Origin: Flavobacteriaceae bacterium UBA7302
GTDB lineage: Bacteria; Bacteroidota; Bacteroidia; Flavobacteriales; Flavobacteriaceae
Length of the DNA: 64,000 nucleotides
Reading direction: 5' to 3'
Assembly (NCBI GenBank): GCA_002471825.1
Contig: DKQS01000001.1
Location: 473,200 to 537,199 of the forward strand
Shown: piece by piece, positions 8,864 to 18,519 of the stretch
Layout: each line of letters begins with the position of its first letter
How positions within the stretch are numbered: the first letter of the stretch is position 1
Position numbers and translations under genes: made by a program
The notes under the pieces: generated by a model
What the model saw: the letters and a program-made list of their open reading frames with translations, nothing else
Databases searched by the model: none
What the model was told of the DNA's origin: nothing

Positions 8864-10423
8864 ATGAAGAATAAGATTACACTCGCCAACGCTAATATTG
8901 ACCCGCTTTTTGAGTTGATAAAATCACTTTCGAAAAGTGAAAAGCGGCAATTCAACCTTTACGTGGGAAGGTTGGATGGAAATGTGAGTGCCAAATTCTT
9001 CTCTTTATTCAAACTGTTAGACAAGCAAAAGAGCTACAATGAAAAGCAAATACTTGATAGTGGAATTGTCTCCAAACAGCAGTTATCAAACCTAAAAGCA
9101 CACCTTTACAAACAGATTTTAGTGAGCCTACGATTGAATCCGGCTCATAAAAACTTACGGATCCAAATCAGAGAACAACTCGATTTTGCCACTGTCTTAT
9201 ATCAGAAAGGCCTTTACAAGCAAAGCTTGAAGTTATTGGACAAGGCCAAAAACATGGCTTTGGACAATGAAGAGAAGAACATTGCTTATGAAATTGTGGA
9301 GTTGGAAAAGGTGATCGAAACCCAATACATTACGCGTAGCTTGAACAACCGTGCCGACGAGCTATCTGTTCAAGCGAAAGAACTAAGTCGGCACAATGTG
9401 ATTGCAAGCAAATTATCGAATTTGTCCCTTCAATTGTACAGTCACCTGCTGCAAAACGGCTATGTAAAGAACAATGACGAGCTGGAATTCATACGTGATT
9501 ATTTCAACAGCAAATTACCTGAATATGATTATCAGACTTTGGGATTTAGAGAGAAACTATGGCTGTACAAAGCGCATTTATGGTACAGTTTTTTAACTCA
9601 AGATTTCTTGCAGAGCTATAAATATGCAAGCAAGTGGTTGGATTTATTTCGCAACAATCCGAAATTGATTGGACTGCATCCTGTGTTCTATTTAAAGGGA
9701 AAAAACTATTTATTAGAAGCCTCATTCTTCGTTAAAAAAAGAAACACCTTTGCCTCTGAGTTACACTTATTGGAACAAGAGGTGAATGAGAATATTATTC
9801 CCAGAAACACAAATACCGAAATTCTTATTTTTCAGTATTTGTACTCACACAAACTTCATAGTCACTTTTTAAACGGCAACTTCTCGGAGGGCGAATACCT
9901 AGTGGATATCATCTTGGAAAAAATTGAACAGTATGGTCCCCGTCTGGATTCGCATCATATAGTGCTTTTGTATTATAAAATTGCTTGTCTGTACTTCGGA
10001 ATGGGTGAAAACAAAAAGTGCATTTCCTTTTTACAATTGATCATCAACTCAAAGGGCATAGGTAGCGCCGAAGATTTGCAGTGCTTCTCAAGGGTCTTGA
10101 ATTTGATTGCACATTACGAATGTGGATTGGACTATGATCTCGAAAGACAATTCGTTCAAACCTATAAGTTCTTGCTCAAGATGCAGAACCTACAGGAGGT
10201 TCAGAAAGAGTTTATTACCTCTATTCGCGATTTAAGCGATGTGTATCCTCATGAAATCAAAAATGAATTCAGAAAAATTCACAAGCGATTGAAGAAATAT
10301 GAGAACCATCCTTATGAAAAGCGAGCCTTTTTGTACTTGGATATTTTGTCGTGGTTGGAAAGTAAAATAGAGAACAAGCCCATTGCTGAAATCATCAAGA
10401 ATAAGATTCCCAATCAGCCATAA
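8864..10423 (+). CDS. Unrecognised helical-repeat protein
   Basis: I do not recognise this protein. It has 519 aa, no signal peptide and no clear membrane segment, and its composition is rich in Leu, Lys and Tyr in a pattern of paired amphipathic helices, which suggests a TPR-like or other alpha-solenoid scaffold. Residues about 90-170 and 280-400 show the strongest repeat-like helices (for example LYQKGLYKQSLKLLDKAKNM). An in-frame TTG at 8858 precedes the ATG at 8864; I chose the ATG. The gene is divergent from leuA and lies upstream of the thr leader. A regulatory link to either operon is only a guess. Confidence 0.8.
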   Translation: MKNKITLANANIDPLFELIKSLSKSEKRQFNLYVGRLDGNVSAKFFSLFKLLDKQKSYNEKQILDSGIVSKQQLSNLKAHLYKQILVSLRLNPAHKNLRIQIREQLDFATVLYQKGLYKQSLKLLDKAKNMALDNEEKNIAYEIVELEKVIETQYITRSLNNRADELSVQAKELSRHNVIASKLSNLSLQLYSHLLQNGYVKNNDELEFIRDYFNSKLPEYDYQTLGFREKLWLYKAHLWYSFLTQDFLQSYKYASKWLDLFRNNPKLIGLHPVFYLKGKNYLLEASFFVKKRNTFASELHLLEQEVNENIIPRNTNTEILIFQYLYSHKLHSHFLNGNFSEGEYLVDIILEKIEQYGPRLDSHHIVLLYYKIACLYFGMGENKKCISFLQLIINSKGIGSAEDLQCFSRVLNLIAHYECGLDYDLERQFVQTYKFLLKMQNLQEVQKEFITSIRDLSDVYPHEIKNEFRKIHKRLKKYENHPYEKRAFLYLDILSWLESKIENKPIAEIIKNKIPNQP

Positions 10424-10478
10424 TTTCAGTTTTAGAAAAAAAAATGACCAAGAGATTTTTTTTAATCAATTAGAACAC

Positions 10479-10486
10479 TACATTTG
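10479..10486 (+). promoter_or_regulatory. Candidate promoter -7 element of the thr operon
   Basis: TACATTTG matches the Bacteroidota -7 consensus TAnnTTTG exactly. No TTG is present at the expected 17-23 nt upstream spacing; a T-rich stretch lies there instead. A start near 10492 would give a leader of roughly 185 nt before thrA. Confidence 0.45.
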
Positions 10487-10490
10487 AATC

Positions 10491-10678
10491 GTGATTACTC
10501 AAAAGACACATAACGACTATATTTTCAATGCACCGCAAGCATCTTACGGCGGAACAATCGTTATGACTTCAATTATGATTACCCTTTAGGGGGTTATCAT
10601 TATACATATCATTTTTTTCACGTCAGTTTACTCCAAATAAGTTTTTTAAATCTATAAATCCTTACAAAACAAAAGGTT
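10491..10678 (+). promoter_or_regulatory. Long thrA leader, probable attenuator
   Basis: This 188-bp stretch lies between the candidate start site and the thrA ATG. It contains an outer 8-bp stem CATAACGA (10509-10516) with TCGTTATG (10558-10565), enclosing a CCGC/GCGG stem (10533-10536 with 10549-10552). It is followed by a second hairpin TGATTACCC/GGGTTATCA (10576-10584 with 10591-10599, one T-T mismatch) and a run of seven T at 10612-10618. A mini-ORF coding Thr, Ile and Met runs into the second hairpin. The T-run is 12 nt past the stem, so this is not a textbook terminator. The logic resembles amino-acid attenuation, which is inferred. Confidence 0.5.
10563..10589 (+). CDS. Candidate thr leader peptide (MTSIMITL)
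   Basis: ATG ACT TCA ATT ATG ATT ACC CTT TAG encodes eight residues, six of them Thr, Ile or Met, the three amino acids made from the thrA product homoserine. The open frame continues upstream to GTG 10491 and adds further Thr and Ile codons (10554-10559). The stop codon lies in the loop of the second leader hairpin, where a stalled or terminating ribosome would alter folding. I see no strong ribosome-binding site. The call rests on composition and position only. Confidence 0.35.
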   Translation: MTSIMITL

Positions 10679-13117
10679 ATGAAGGTATTAAAATTCGGAG
10701 GCTCCTCAGTAGCCAACTCCGAAAACATCAGAAAAGTCATTGATATCATCGCGGAACATTCCGCTAAACATAAAATTGTAGTTATTGTTTCCGCATTCGG
10801 TAAAACAACCGATAACCTGCTTTATTTGGCAGATACAGCATTGGAAAACCTGACTAGTGCTACGGAAAAATTAGGGGAAATAAAAGCCTTACATCATCAA
10901 GTAATCGGAGATTTATTGTCTTCTGAAAAGACAGAAGTTGAAGCCTATACCGATGAGTTATTTCAAGAATTGCAATCCGTCATAGAGGGAGTTCATTTGC
11001 TTCAAGAGCTTTCGGAGAGAACTCTTGCCAAAATTTCAAGTTTTGGAGAACGTCTTTCCTCTTTTATTATCGGAAAGGCCATCAAGCAAGAACTTAAGGG
11101 AGATTTTGCTGATAGCCGTACCCTAATTATCGCAAACAATAGTTATTTAGATGCCCAGGTAGATTATAAGGCCACTAATACCAAAATCTCAGAATACTTC
11201 GCTAAATCAGAGCAACATATCACAGTAGTTGGTGGATTTATTGCCTCCAATTCAAATGGAGAAACCACAACCTTGGGTCGTGGTGGATCTGATTTCTCAG
11301 CGGCCATTTTTGCCAGTGCTCTAAATGCTGAAGAATTACAAATATGGACAGATGTAAGCGGAATGTTTTCTGCCAATCCGAAGTTGGTAAAGCAGGCCTT
11401 CCCCATCAAAGAAATTTCCTACGAAGAAGCCATGGAATTGTCCCATTTTGGCGCAAAGGTCTTGTATCCGCCGACCATACAGCCGGTATTGCATAAAGGA
11501 ATTCCGATTCGAATCAAAAATACATTTGAACCAACCCATGATGGTACATTGATTTGCCAGAAGTCCAATAATAATCGAATCATCAAAGGAATCTCTTATA
11601 TCGAAAACATCAGTTTAATCACCATCGAAGGCTCTGGATTGGTTGGTTTCCTAGGGTTTTCAAAACGATTGTTTTCTGCCTTATCTGGATTTTCCATCAA
11701 TGTGGTTTTAATTACACAAGCCTCCTCAGAGCATTCCATTTGTGTGGGAATCTATCAAAAAGATGCCAAGGCAGCCTTAGCAGTTTTGAATGAAGAATTC
11801 GAAGTTGAAATTCAGAAGAAGAAAATCAAACCTATTGGGGTAGAGCACGAACTATCCATTATTGCCATTGTAGGTGATTACATGAAAAACCATCAAGGCT
11901 TGAGTGGTCAAATGTTTAGCGCCTTGGGTAGAAACAATGTAAATGTAAGAGCCATTGCACAAGGTTCATCAGAAAAGAACATTTCGGCAGTCATCAAAAA
12001 CAGTGATGCCAAAAAAGCCTTGAATACACTTCACGAGCAGTTCTTTGAAACGCAAACCAAGCAATTAAACTTGTTTGTTACTGGTGTTGGGAATGTAGGG
12101 AAGCGATTCTTGGCACAAATCAATCAGCAGAAGAAGTACCTCAAGAAACATTTGAATCTTCAAGTTCGAGTGGTCGGTATTTCAAATTCCAAAAAGATGG
12201 TTTTCGATACCACTGGAATTGATTTGGACCGATGGGAATCACTTCTTGCAAATGGCGAAGCAAGTACGCTTCAGTCCTTTTTTGAAAAAACCAAGTCCCT
12301 AAATCTTAGAAACTCCGTTTTTGTAGACAATACGGCCAGTGAAGCAGTTTCAAATTTGTATGTTTCTTATTTCAAAGAAAGCATCTCTGTGGTTACTTGT
12401 AATAAAATTGCCGCATCATCAGAGTATCAAAATTACCTAACCCTCAAAAACATTGCAGCTGAATACAAAGCACAGTTCTTGTTCGAAACCAATGTGGGTG
12501 CAGGATTACCAATTATTGACACCCTTAAAAATCTAATTGCTTCGGGAGATCGAGTGCATACCATTCAAGCGGTGCTATCAGGTACTTTAAATTATGTTTT
12601 CAACAATTATGACGGACAACATACTTTCAAAGAAGTGGTGAAAAATGCGCACGAATTGGGATACACTGAGCCCGATCCTAAAATTGATTTAAGCGGAATT
12701 GATGTCGCGCGAAAAATATTGATTCTAGCCCGAGAAAGTGGTTTTGAAATGGATTTGGATGATGTGAAAAACAATGCATTTTTGAGCGAAGAGAGCTTGA
12801 ATACAAAGAACAATGAAGATTTCTTTGCTTCTCTTGAAAAGTTTGAAGATGATTTCAAAGAACTATGGCTTTCTGCTCACAATAAAAATTGTCGTTTGAA
12901 ATATGTGGCGGAATTCAAGGATGGAAAGGCAAGTGTTGGTTTAAAAGAGATTCCGTCTGATCATCCATTTTATAATTTAGAAGGAAGTGATAATATTGTC
13001 TTGTTTTATACCGATAGATATCCGACCCAACCACTTCAAATAAAAGGAGCTGGTGCTGGTGCCGATGTTACGGCTTCTGGTATCTTTGCAGATATAATTC
13101 GAATCGCCAACCAATAA
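10679..13117 (+). CDS. thrA: Bifunctional aspartokinase / homoserine dehydrogenase I
   Basis: One polypeptide performs the first and third steps from aspartate to homoserine. Residues 1-290 form the amino-acid kinase domain (KVLKFGGSSVANSENI, TTLGRGGSDFSAAI). Residues about 305-460 hold paired ACT domains for threonine feedback. Residues about 465-812 are homoserine dehydrogenase, with the nucleotide fold LFVTGVGNVGKRFL and the signature VLSGTLNYVFNNY followed by GYTEPDPKIDLSG. The 812-aa length matches E. coli ThrA. It is 1 bp upstream of thrB in a thrABC operon and preceded by a long structured leader. A second, monofunctional aspartokinase is at 40549-41802. Confidence 0.97.
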   Translation: MKVLKFGGSSVANSENIRKVIDIIAEHSAKHKIVVIVSAFGKTTDNLLYLADTALENLTSATEKLGEIKALHHQVIGDLLSSEKTEVEAYTDELFQELQSVIEGVHLLQELSERTLAKISSFGERLSSFIIGKAIKQELKGDFADSRTLIIANNSYLDAQVDYKATNTKISEYFAKSEQHITVVGGFIASNSNGETTTLGRGGSDFSAAIFASALNAEELQIWTDVSGMFSANPKLVKQAFPIKEISYEEAMELSHFGAKVLYPPTIQPVLHKGIPIRIKNTFEPTHDGTLICQKSNNNRIIKGISYIENISLITIEGSGLVGFLGFSKRLFSALSGFSINVVLITQASSEHSICVGIYQKDAKAALAVLNEEFEVEIQKKKIKPIGVEHELSIIAIVGDYMKNHQGLSGQMFSALGRNNVNVRAIAQGSSEKNISAVIKNSDAKKALNTLHEQFFETQTKQLNLFVTGVGNVGKRFLAQINQQKKYLKKHLNLQVRVVGISNSKKMVFDTTGIDLDRWESLLANGEASTLQSFFEKTKSLNLRNSVFVDNTASEAVSNLYVSYFKESISVVTCNKIAASSEYQNYLTLKNIAAEYKAQFLFETNVGAGLPIIDTLKNLIASGDRVHTIQAVLSGTLNYVFNNYDGQHTFKEVVKNAHELGYTEPDPKIDLSGIDVARKILILARESGFEMDLDDVKNNAFLSEESLNTKNNEDFFASLEKFEDDFKELWLSAHNKNCRLKYVAEFKDGKASVGLKEIPSDHPFYNLEGSDNIVLFYTDRYPTQPLQIKGAGAGADVTASGIFADIIRIANQ

Positions 13118-13118
13118 C

Positions 13119-14048
13119 ATGAAGTACTTAAAAATCTTCTCGCCGGCCACGGTGGCCAATGTCTCCTGCGGATTTGACACACTCGGATTTGCTTTGGATG
13201 CTCTTGGGGATGAAATGACCTTTACTAAGACTGTAGAACCTAAGGTTGTGATTACCAAAATCACTGGAGCCGATCTGCCTTATGAGACCGATAAGAATGT
13301 TGCTGGAGCGGTAGTTCATAAAATGCTGAACGATGCGAATGCCGATTTCGGATTAGAAATTACCATTCATAAAGGATTCTCTCCAGGAAGTGGCCTAGGC
13401 AGCAGTGCCGCAAGTGGAGCTGGTGCAGCCTTTGGTGCCAATCAGTTTTTGAACGAAAGATTTTCATTGGTAGAGCTGGTGAAATATGCCATGTATGGCG
13501 AAGAAGTCGCTTGTGGCAGTCAAATTGCAGACAACGTAAGCGCCGCACTGTTTGGAGGATTTGTATTGATCCGAAGTTATGATCCATTAGAAATTAAAGG
13601 TATTCCGGTACCTAGTGATTTGAGAGTCGTGGCCTTGCATCCGCAGATTGAGGTTAAAACCAAGGATGCCCGAGAAGTACTGCCAGATGTAGTTCCCTTA
13701 AAAGATGCCATTAGCCAGTGGGCCAATGTGGGTGGACTCATCGCTGGATTGTACGATAATGATTATCAACTCATTGCGAATTCGTTACAAGATATCATCG
13801 TAGAACCTCATCGAAAAAACTTGATTCCAGGATTTGATGAAACCAAGACAGCAGCATTGCAAAGTGATGCACTTGGTGCGGGAATTAGTGGTTCTGGTCC
13901 CACCATTTTTGCTTTATGCAAGGGGAATGAAACTCAAGAATTGGTATTCAATGCTATGAAAAAAACCTACGAATCGGTCGGAATCCCATTTCATATATAC
14001 AAATCAGCAATCAATAAAGCAGGAATTAAAATTCTGGAAAAAACCTAA
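13119..14048 (+). CDS. thrB: Homoserine kinase
   Basis: ThrB phosphorylates homoserine with ATP. The protein has 309 aa and belongs to the GHMP kinase family. It shows the N-terminal FSPATVANVSCGFDTLG, the phosphate-binding PGSGLGSSAASGAGAA, and the C-terminal GAGISGSGPTIFAL. It sits between thrA (1-bp gap) and thrC (2-bp gap), so the three genes form one unit. Confidence 0.96.
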   Translation: MKYLKIFSPATVANVSCGFDTLGFALDALGDEMTFTKTVEPKVVITKITGADLPYETDKNVAGAVVHKMLNDANADFGLEITIHKGFSPGSGLGSSAASGAGAAFGANQFLNERFSLVELVKYAMYGEEVACGSQIADNVSAALFGGFVLIRSYDPLEIKGIPVPSDLRVVALHPQIEVKTKDAREVLPDVVPLKDAISQWANVGGLIAGLYDNDYQLIANSLQDIIVEPHRKNLIPGFDETKTAALQSDALGAGISGSGPTIFALCKGNETQELVFNAMKKTYESVGIPFHIYKSAINKAGIKILEKT

Positions 14049-14050
14049 CT

Positions 14051-15334
14051 ATGAAATACTTTAGTTTATCAAATAACGAAATTGTTTTTCCTTTTAAGGA
14101 AGCCGTCATTAAAGGACTGGCTCCCGATAGAGGCTTATTTTTTCCAGAAAGCATCACTCCACTACCCAAAGCTTTTATTGAAAATATAGAAGCCTATTCC
14201 AATGTGGATATTGCCTTTGAAATCATCAAACAATTTGTGGGCGAAGAGATTCCAGAGAAGGTTTTGAAACAAATCATCGAAGAAACAATTCCCTTTGATT
14301 TCCCAGTTATTCCAATAACTGAAAATGTTTCTACCTTAGAGTTGTTCCACGGACCAACCATGGCTTTCAAAGACGTGGGTGCCAAATTCATGGCCAAATG
14401 TTTGGAGTATTTTAATGAGGAATCCAATGAAGAAGTGACTGTATTGGTAGCAACCTCAGGAGATACCGGAGGTGCTGTTGCCAATGGTTTTCTAGGAACC
14501 AAAGGAGTGAATGTTGTGATTTTATATCCTTCTGGTAAGGTCAGTGATATTCAAGAACGACAGTTGACCACCTTAGGGCAAAATATAACAGCGCTGGAAG
14601 TCGATGGTGTTTTTGATGATTGCCAGGAAATGGTCAAAACTGCTTTTCTAGACGAAGAGATTAAACCGAATTTAACTTCGGCCAATTCCATCAATATTGC
14701 TCGCTGGTTACCACAAATGTTCTATTTTTTCTTTGCTTACAAGCAACTAAAAAGTCAGCATAAGGAAATTGTCTTTTCGGTTCCTAGCGGAAATTTCGGA
14801 AATATTTGTGCCGGATTTATGGCCCAAAAGCTAGGATTGCCTGTTCGTCATTTGGTGGCGGCCACCAATGTCAATGATACGGTTCCAAACTTTCTAAAAT
14901 CAGGTCAATACGATGCCAAACCTTCAATAGCGACTATTTCAAATGCGATGGATGTTGGGAATCCGAGTAATTTTGTACGCATCCAACAAATATTTGACAA
15001 TCACTTTGATAAACTAAAAGAACATTTATTTTCCTATTCGTTTTCTGATGAAGACACTCGAATGGCAATGAAAGAAATCCACTCCGATTCAAATTACGTA
15101 GCCGATCCTCATGGAGCCGTTGGTTACTTGGGATTGAAAACCTATGGGTTAAAAGAAAACCAGATTGGCGTCTTTTTAGAAACTGCTCATCCGGTTAAAT
15201 TTTTGGATGTGGTGAAGAACACTTTGAATGTGGATGTGGAAATTCCATCTCAAATTCAAAAAGTCATGGATCGCGAGAAAGAGCGCATTCCGATAAAAAG
15301 TTATGAGGATTTGAAAGGTTTTTTGAATTCTTAA
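14051..15334 (+). CDS. thrC: Threonine synthase
   Basis: This PLP enzyme converts O-phosphohomoserine to threonine. The protein has 427 aa. It contains LFHGPTMAFKDVGAKF with the PLP-binding lysine, the phosphate-loop-like ATSGDTGGAVANGFLG and a serine-rich SVPSGNFGNICAG. It is the last gene of thrABC. Its stop is 4 bp from the stop of the convergent nuclease gene, and no terminator hairpin is visible between them. Confidence 0.96.
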   Translation: MKYFSLSNNEIVFPFKEAVIKGLAPDRGLFFPESITPLPKAFIENIEAYSNVDIAFEIIKQFVGEEIPEKVLKQIIEETIPFDFPVIPITENVSTLELFHGPTMAFKDVGAKFMAKCLEYFNEESNEEVTVLVATSGDTGGAVANGFLGTKGVNVVILYPSGKVSDIQERQLTTLGQNITALEVDGVFDDCQEMVKTAFLDEEIKPNLTSANSINIARWLPQMFYFFFAYKQLKSQHKEIVFSVPSGNFGNICAGFMAQKLGLPVRHLVAATNVNDTVPNFLKSGQYDAKPSIATISNAMDVGNPSNFVRIQQIFDNHFDKLKEHLFSYSFSDEDTRMAMKEIHSDSNYVADPHGAVGYLGLKTYGLKENQIGVFLETAHPVKFLDVVKNTLNVDVEIPSQIQKVMDREKERIPIKSYEDLKGFLNS

Positions 15335-15338
15335 ACGA

Positions 15339-16001
15339 CTATTTAATCTCAAGAATTTTGTCTTTTGTAAATCCGAAGTAGGTAGCCTTTTCTTTGTTGA
15401 TTTTGGCATTCAATCCAGTAAACTCACTAAAGGCTGGTAAAATAATTTCATCCTTGGTTTGAATGTAACAAGGAAGTTTGACGCGTTGTCTCCCCTTTCC
15501 TTTTAGCAAGACTCCTGGGTGCAAATGACCCGAAATGGTGATCTGATCTTCATTCAAAGAATAATTCTCGGTATCGTGTACAAAGTCAAACTGTCCAAAT
15601 GTGGCTTTTAATTCGTAGTAGACAATGTTCAAATCTTCGTAAATCTGATTCTTCAGGCGATCGTGATTTCCTTTAATCAATACAAATTCGATCTCAGAAA
15701 ATTGAAGCAACCAGGTTTTAAAAGTGTCTAAATCTTTGTTGTATTCGGCATGAAACAAATCACCGACCACTATAACTTTTGAAGGTTGAAAGAATTGAAT
15801 TAAGTCCGACAAGCGACTCAAATCATTCAGCAGTATGTCCTTGGAAATTGGAATCCCGAATTTCTGAAAATGCGCTGATTTACCCACATGCAAATCGCTA
15901 AGAACCAACGAATCAATTTCTTGAATAAACAGGCAACGAGCTGTGGTTAATACTAGCTCTTGGTCTTTAAGGATGATATTCTTTTTGACTAGGCCTCCCA
16001 T
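15339..16001 (-). CDS. pdeM: Ligase-associated metallophosphoesterase nuclease
   Basis: This is the calcineurin-like phosphoesterase of the bacterial Lhr/ligase/exonuclease/MPE repair cluster, whose homologues are manganese-dependent DNA endonucleases. The protein has 220 aa. Metal-ligand motifs are in order: SDLHVGKSAHF, VVGDLFHAEYN, LIKGNHDRLKN and ISGHLHPGVLL. The ATG lies inside the helicase gene (13-bp overlap), so translation is probably coupled. The function in DNA repair is taken from studied homologues plus the neighbours, not from this sequence alone. Confidence 0.9.
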   Translation of the reverse strand: MGGLVKKNIILKDQELVLTTARCLFIQEIDSLVLSDLHVGKSAHFQKFGIPISKDILLNDLSRLSDLIQFFQPSKVIVVGDLFHAEYNKDLDTFKTWLLQFSEIEFVLIKGNHDRLKNQIYEDLNIVYYELKATFGQFDFVHDTENYSLNEDQITISGHLHPGVLLKGKGRQRVKLPCYIQTKDEIILPAFSEFTGLNAKINKEKATYFGFTKDKILEIK

Positions 16002-18445
16002 TCCATCGACTGTTTTTGCATTCGCTCAATTCTTTTTCCTAATTCCTCGTTGGTTAATAATCCGCGCAAACTATCCACCTTTAATGGGAAACTCAGTGGC
16101 GTGAAGCCTTTTGATTTTTTCACTACAATGGTCGACTTGCTTATCCGATCAAAGGCTTCTTGCAAACGTGCCGATTCCAATTGATAATCGAAAACCTCGG
16201 TATATGCTTGTCTCAACAGTAAGTTTTGAGGTTCATAATCGGACAACACTCGAAAGATCAAACTTGAAGAAGATTGCAAGCTTTTGTGTGTTTTTCTGGC
16301 TCCAGGTTGGGTTTGAACTACCAAGCCCGCAATTTGAGCAATGTCTCTGAACTTTCGCGAAGCCATTTCACTGGCATTGATACTGGCCGTTACATCGGCT
16401 ATCAAATTCTCTTTGGACAATACGTCTTGAACATTTTCTTCATTCAAAGGAATGTATTGATCACTTAGCAATTCAAATCCGTAATCGTTCATAGCAATGG
16501 TGAAGGTTAATGGCGTAATTTGAGCCAATCGATAGGCTACCAAAGAGGCCATAATTTCATTCACCAATCTACCTTCAAAGGGATACATAAAAACATGAAA
16601 TCCTTCCTTGGTTTTGATGAGTTCCACCAAAAATTCGTTAATCGTTGGTATGTGAGAATTGGACTGTTGGTTCTTTAATAAGGGATGCAAAAACTTCAAT
16701 TCGCGCTCACGGCCTGTTGCCGAAATAGCATCGCTCAATTTTACTCGTAAAAAATGACTCAAATAAGAAGACAAAGGCAAACGACCCCCATTCCAACTTG
16801 GGGTAATGGCTTTTTTCTTTCGGCTATTTTTCACAATGATGGTCATGTCTTTGATGTACTGAATTTCTAAAACACGACCACTCAAGGTAAAAGCATCGCC
16901 CTTCTTTAATTTAGAAATAAAGTACTCCTCAACCATTCCTACATATCCACCTTTTTGGTATTTCACCTTTAACATCACCTCGCTAACAATCACTCCGATA
17001 TTCATGCGATGCAACATGGAAATCCGCCTACTCTTCACCCGATAAACCTCATCTTCATCTACCATCACCTTATGAAATTCTTCATAGGCATTTAAGGTGC
17101 TTCCACCTTTGGTGATGAAATGCAAACACCAATTGAATTCTTCTTGAGTAAGATATTGAAAAGCAAATGCTGATTTCACAATCTCAAAAGTTTCTTCCTT
17201 TTTAAATCCTTCTCCTACGGCCAATGTAACGAGAAACTGCACCAAGACATCGAAGGGTAAAATCATCGGTAGTCTTGCCTCCATTTCTTTTTGTTTGATA
17301 GCCTCCTTCACAGCAGATATTTCAATGAGTTGTAAGGTATGCGTGGGAACAAAATAGATTTTAGAAGTTTCAAAAGGAGAATGGCCACTACGTCCTGCAC
17401 GTTGCATAAATCGTGCAATACCTTTGGAAGATCCAATCTGAATCACGCAATCTACTGGTTTAAAATCGACCCCAAGATCTAATGAAGACGTACAAATTAC
17501 TGCTTTTAGCAATCCATCCGATAAAGCTTCTTCAATAAAGTTACGTTGCACTTTGGCAATGGATCCATGGTGAATGGCGATTTGCCCAGCTAGGTCTGGG
17601 GCTTCATCCAAAATGATTTGATACCAAAGTTCGCTCTGATTCCGCGTATTGGTGAATACCAGGGTGCTGGTATTTTCATAGATGATTGGGATGATTTTCG
17701 AACTCAACGATTTCCCGAGATGACCTGCCCAAGACAATTCTTCAACCTCATCTGGGAGAATGGAAACAATCTTCAATTTCTTTTGTTCCTTGGCTTTGAT
17801 CATGATGGTTTTCACCGCGGGATTCGGAATCAAAACTTGCATGGCTTCATCCAAGTTTCCAATAGTAGCCGAAATCCCCCAAACAGAGACTGATTTTGCA
17901 AGGGTTTGAATTCTGGTAATCGCTAATTGAGTTAAAACACCTCGCTTGGAACCTAACAATTCGTGCCACTCATCCACCGCAATACATTGCACATTTCGAA
18001 ACCATTTTGAATTGTTTTTCTGAGAAAATAGCAACTGAATCGTTTCGGGGGTTGTCAACAGAATGTCTGGCATGAGTCGTTCTTGCCGCCTCCGATCTTT
18101 TTGAGGCGTATCACCGTTTCGAACTTCGGCCACCCAATCCAATCCAATTTCTTCGAGAGCCTCATTCATCGCTTTTGCCAAATCTTTAGCCAAGGATCTC
18201 AACGGACTTATCCATATGAGTTTGAGCCCTTTTTTAGATTTTTCGGGATGATTCAAATGCTGAATGACTACCCCAAGAAACACCGAAAAAGTTTTACCAA
18301 AACCCGTTGGTGCCACCACCAAACCAGAATACCCATTGGCATATTTTTGCCAAGTACGCTGCTGGAAATCAAAAGGCTGCTGCCCTTTTTCAGCCATCCA
18401 ATTCTGGATGATTTGGTATCCCTGGGTTTGTTTAAAATTTTTCAA
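15989..18445 (-). CDS. Lhr-Core-type DEXH DNA helicase
   Basis: This is an ATP-driven 3'-to-5' DNA translocase/helicase of the Lhr-Core type (818 aa, lacking the roughly 600-residue Lhr C-terminal extension). Two RecA domains show Walker A APTGFGKTFS with Lys51, the DEXH box VDEWHELLG, the SATIG motif III and QRAGRSGH motif VI. A winged-helix and Lhr-specific region fills residues about 420-818. It overlaps the downstream nuclease gene by 13 bp and lies 74 bp after the ligase gene. In characterised clusters this helicase acts together with the ligase, exonuclease and phosphoesterase encoded alongside. Confidence 0.92.
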   Translation of the reverse strand: MKNFKQTQGYQIIQNWMAEKGQQPFDFQQRTWQKYANGYSGLVVAPTGFGKTFSVFLGVVIQHLNHPEKSKKGLKLIWISPLRSLAKDLAKAMNEALEEIGLDWVAEVRNGDTPQKDRRRQERLMPDILLTTPETIQLLFSQKNNSKWFRNVQCIAVDEWHELLGSKRGVLTQLAITRIQTLAKSVSVWGISATIGNLDEAMQVLIPNPAVKTIMIKAKEQKKLKIVSILPDEVEELSWAGHLGKSLSSKIIPIIYENTSTLVFTNTRNQSELWYQIILDEAPDLAGQIAIHHGSIAKVQRNFIEEALSDGLLKAVICTSSLDLGVDFKPVDCVIQIGSSKGIARFMQRAGRSGHSPFETSKIYFVPTHTLQLIEISAVKEAIKQKEMEARLPMILPFDVLVQFLVTLAVGEGFKKEETFEIVKSAFAFQYLTQEEFNWCLHFITKGGSTLNAYEEFHKVMVDEDEVYRVKSRRISMLHRMNIGVIVSEVMLKVKYQKGGYVGMVEEYFISKLKKGDAFTLSGRVLEIQYIKDMTIIVKNSRKKKAITPSWNGGRLPLSSYLSHFLRVKLSDAISATGRERELKFLHPLLKNQQSNSHIPTINEFLVELIKTKEGFHVFMYPFEGRLVNEIMASLVAYRLAQITPLTFTIAMNDYGFELLSDQYIPLNEENVQDVLSKENLIADVTASINASEMASRKFRDIAQIAGLVVQTQPGARKTHKSLQSSSSLIFRVLSDYEPQNLLLRQAYTEVFDYQLESARLQEAFDRISKSTIVVKKSKGFTPLSFPLKVDSLRGLLTNEELGKRIERMQKQSMEWEA

Positions 18446-18519
18446 TTTGTTCTTTAGTTCTTATTGTTCTCGATACAATTCTGAAGGACTTCAGAATCAC
18501 TCGAACTGACAACTAGTTC

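Noticed and set aside
10528..10566. Alternative leader ORF MHRKHLTAEQSL
   Set aside because: Its composition has no bias to Thr, Ile or Met, and it ends before the second hairpin. The ORF at 10563-10589 explains the position better.
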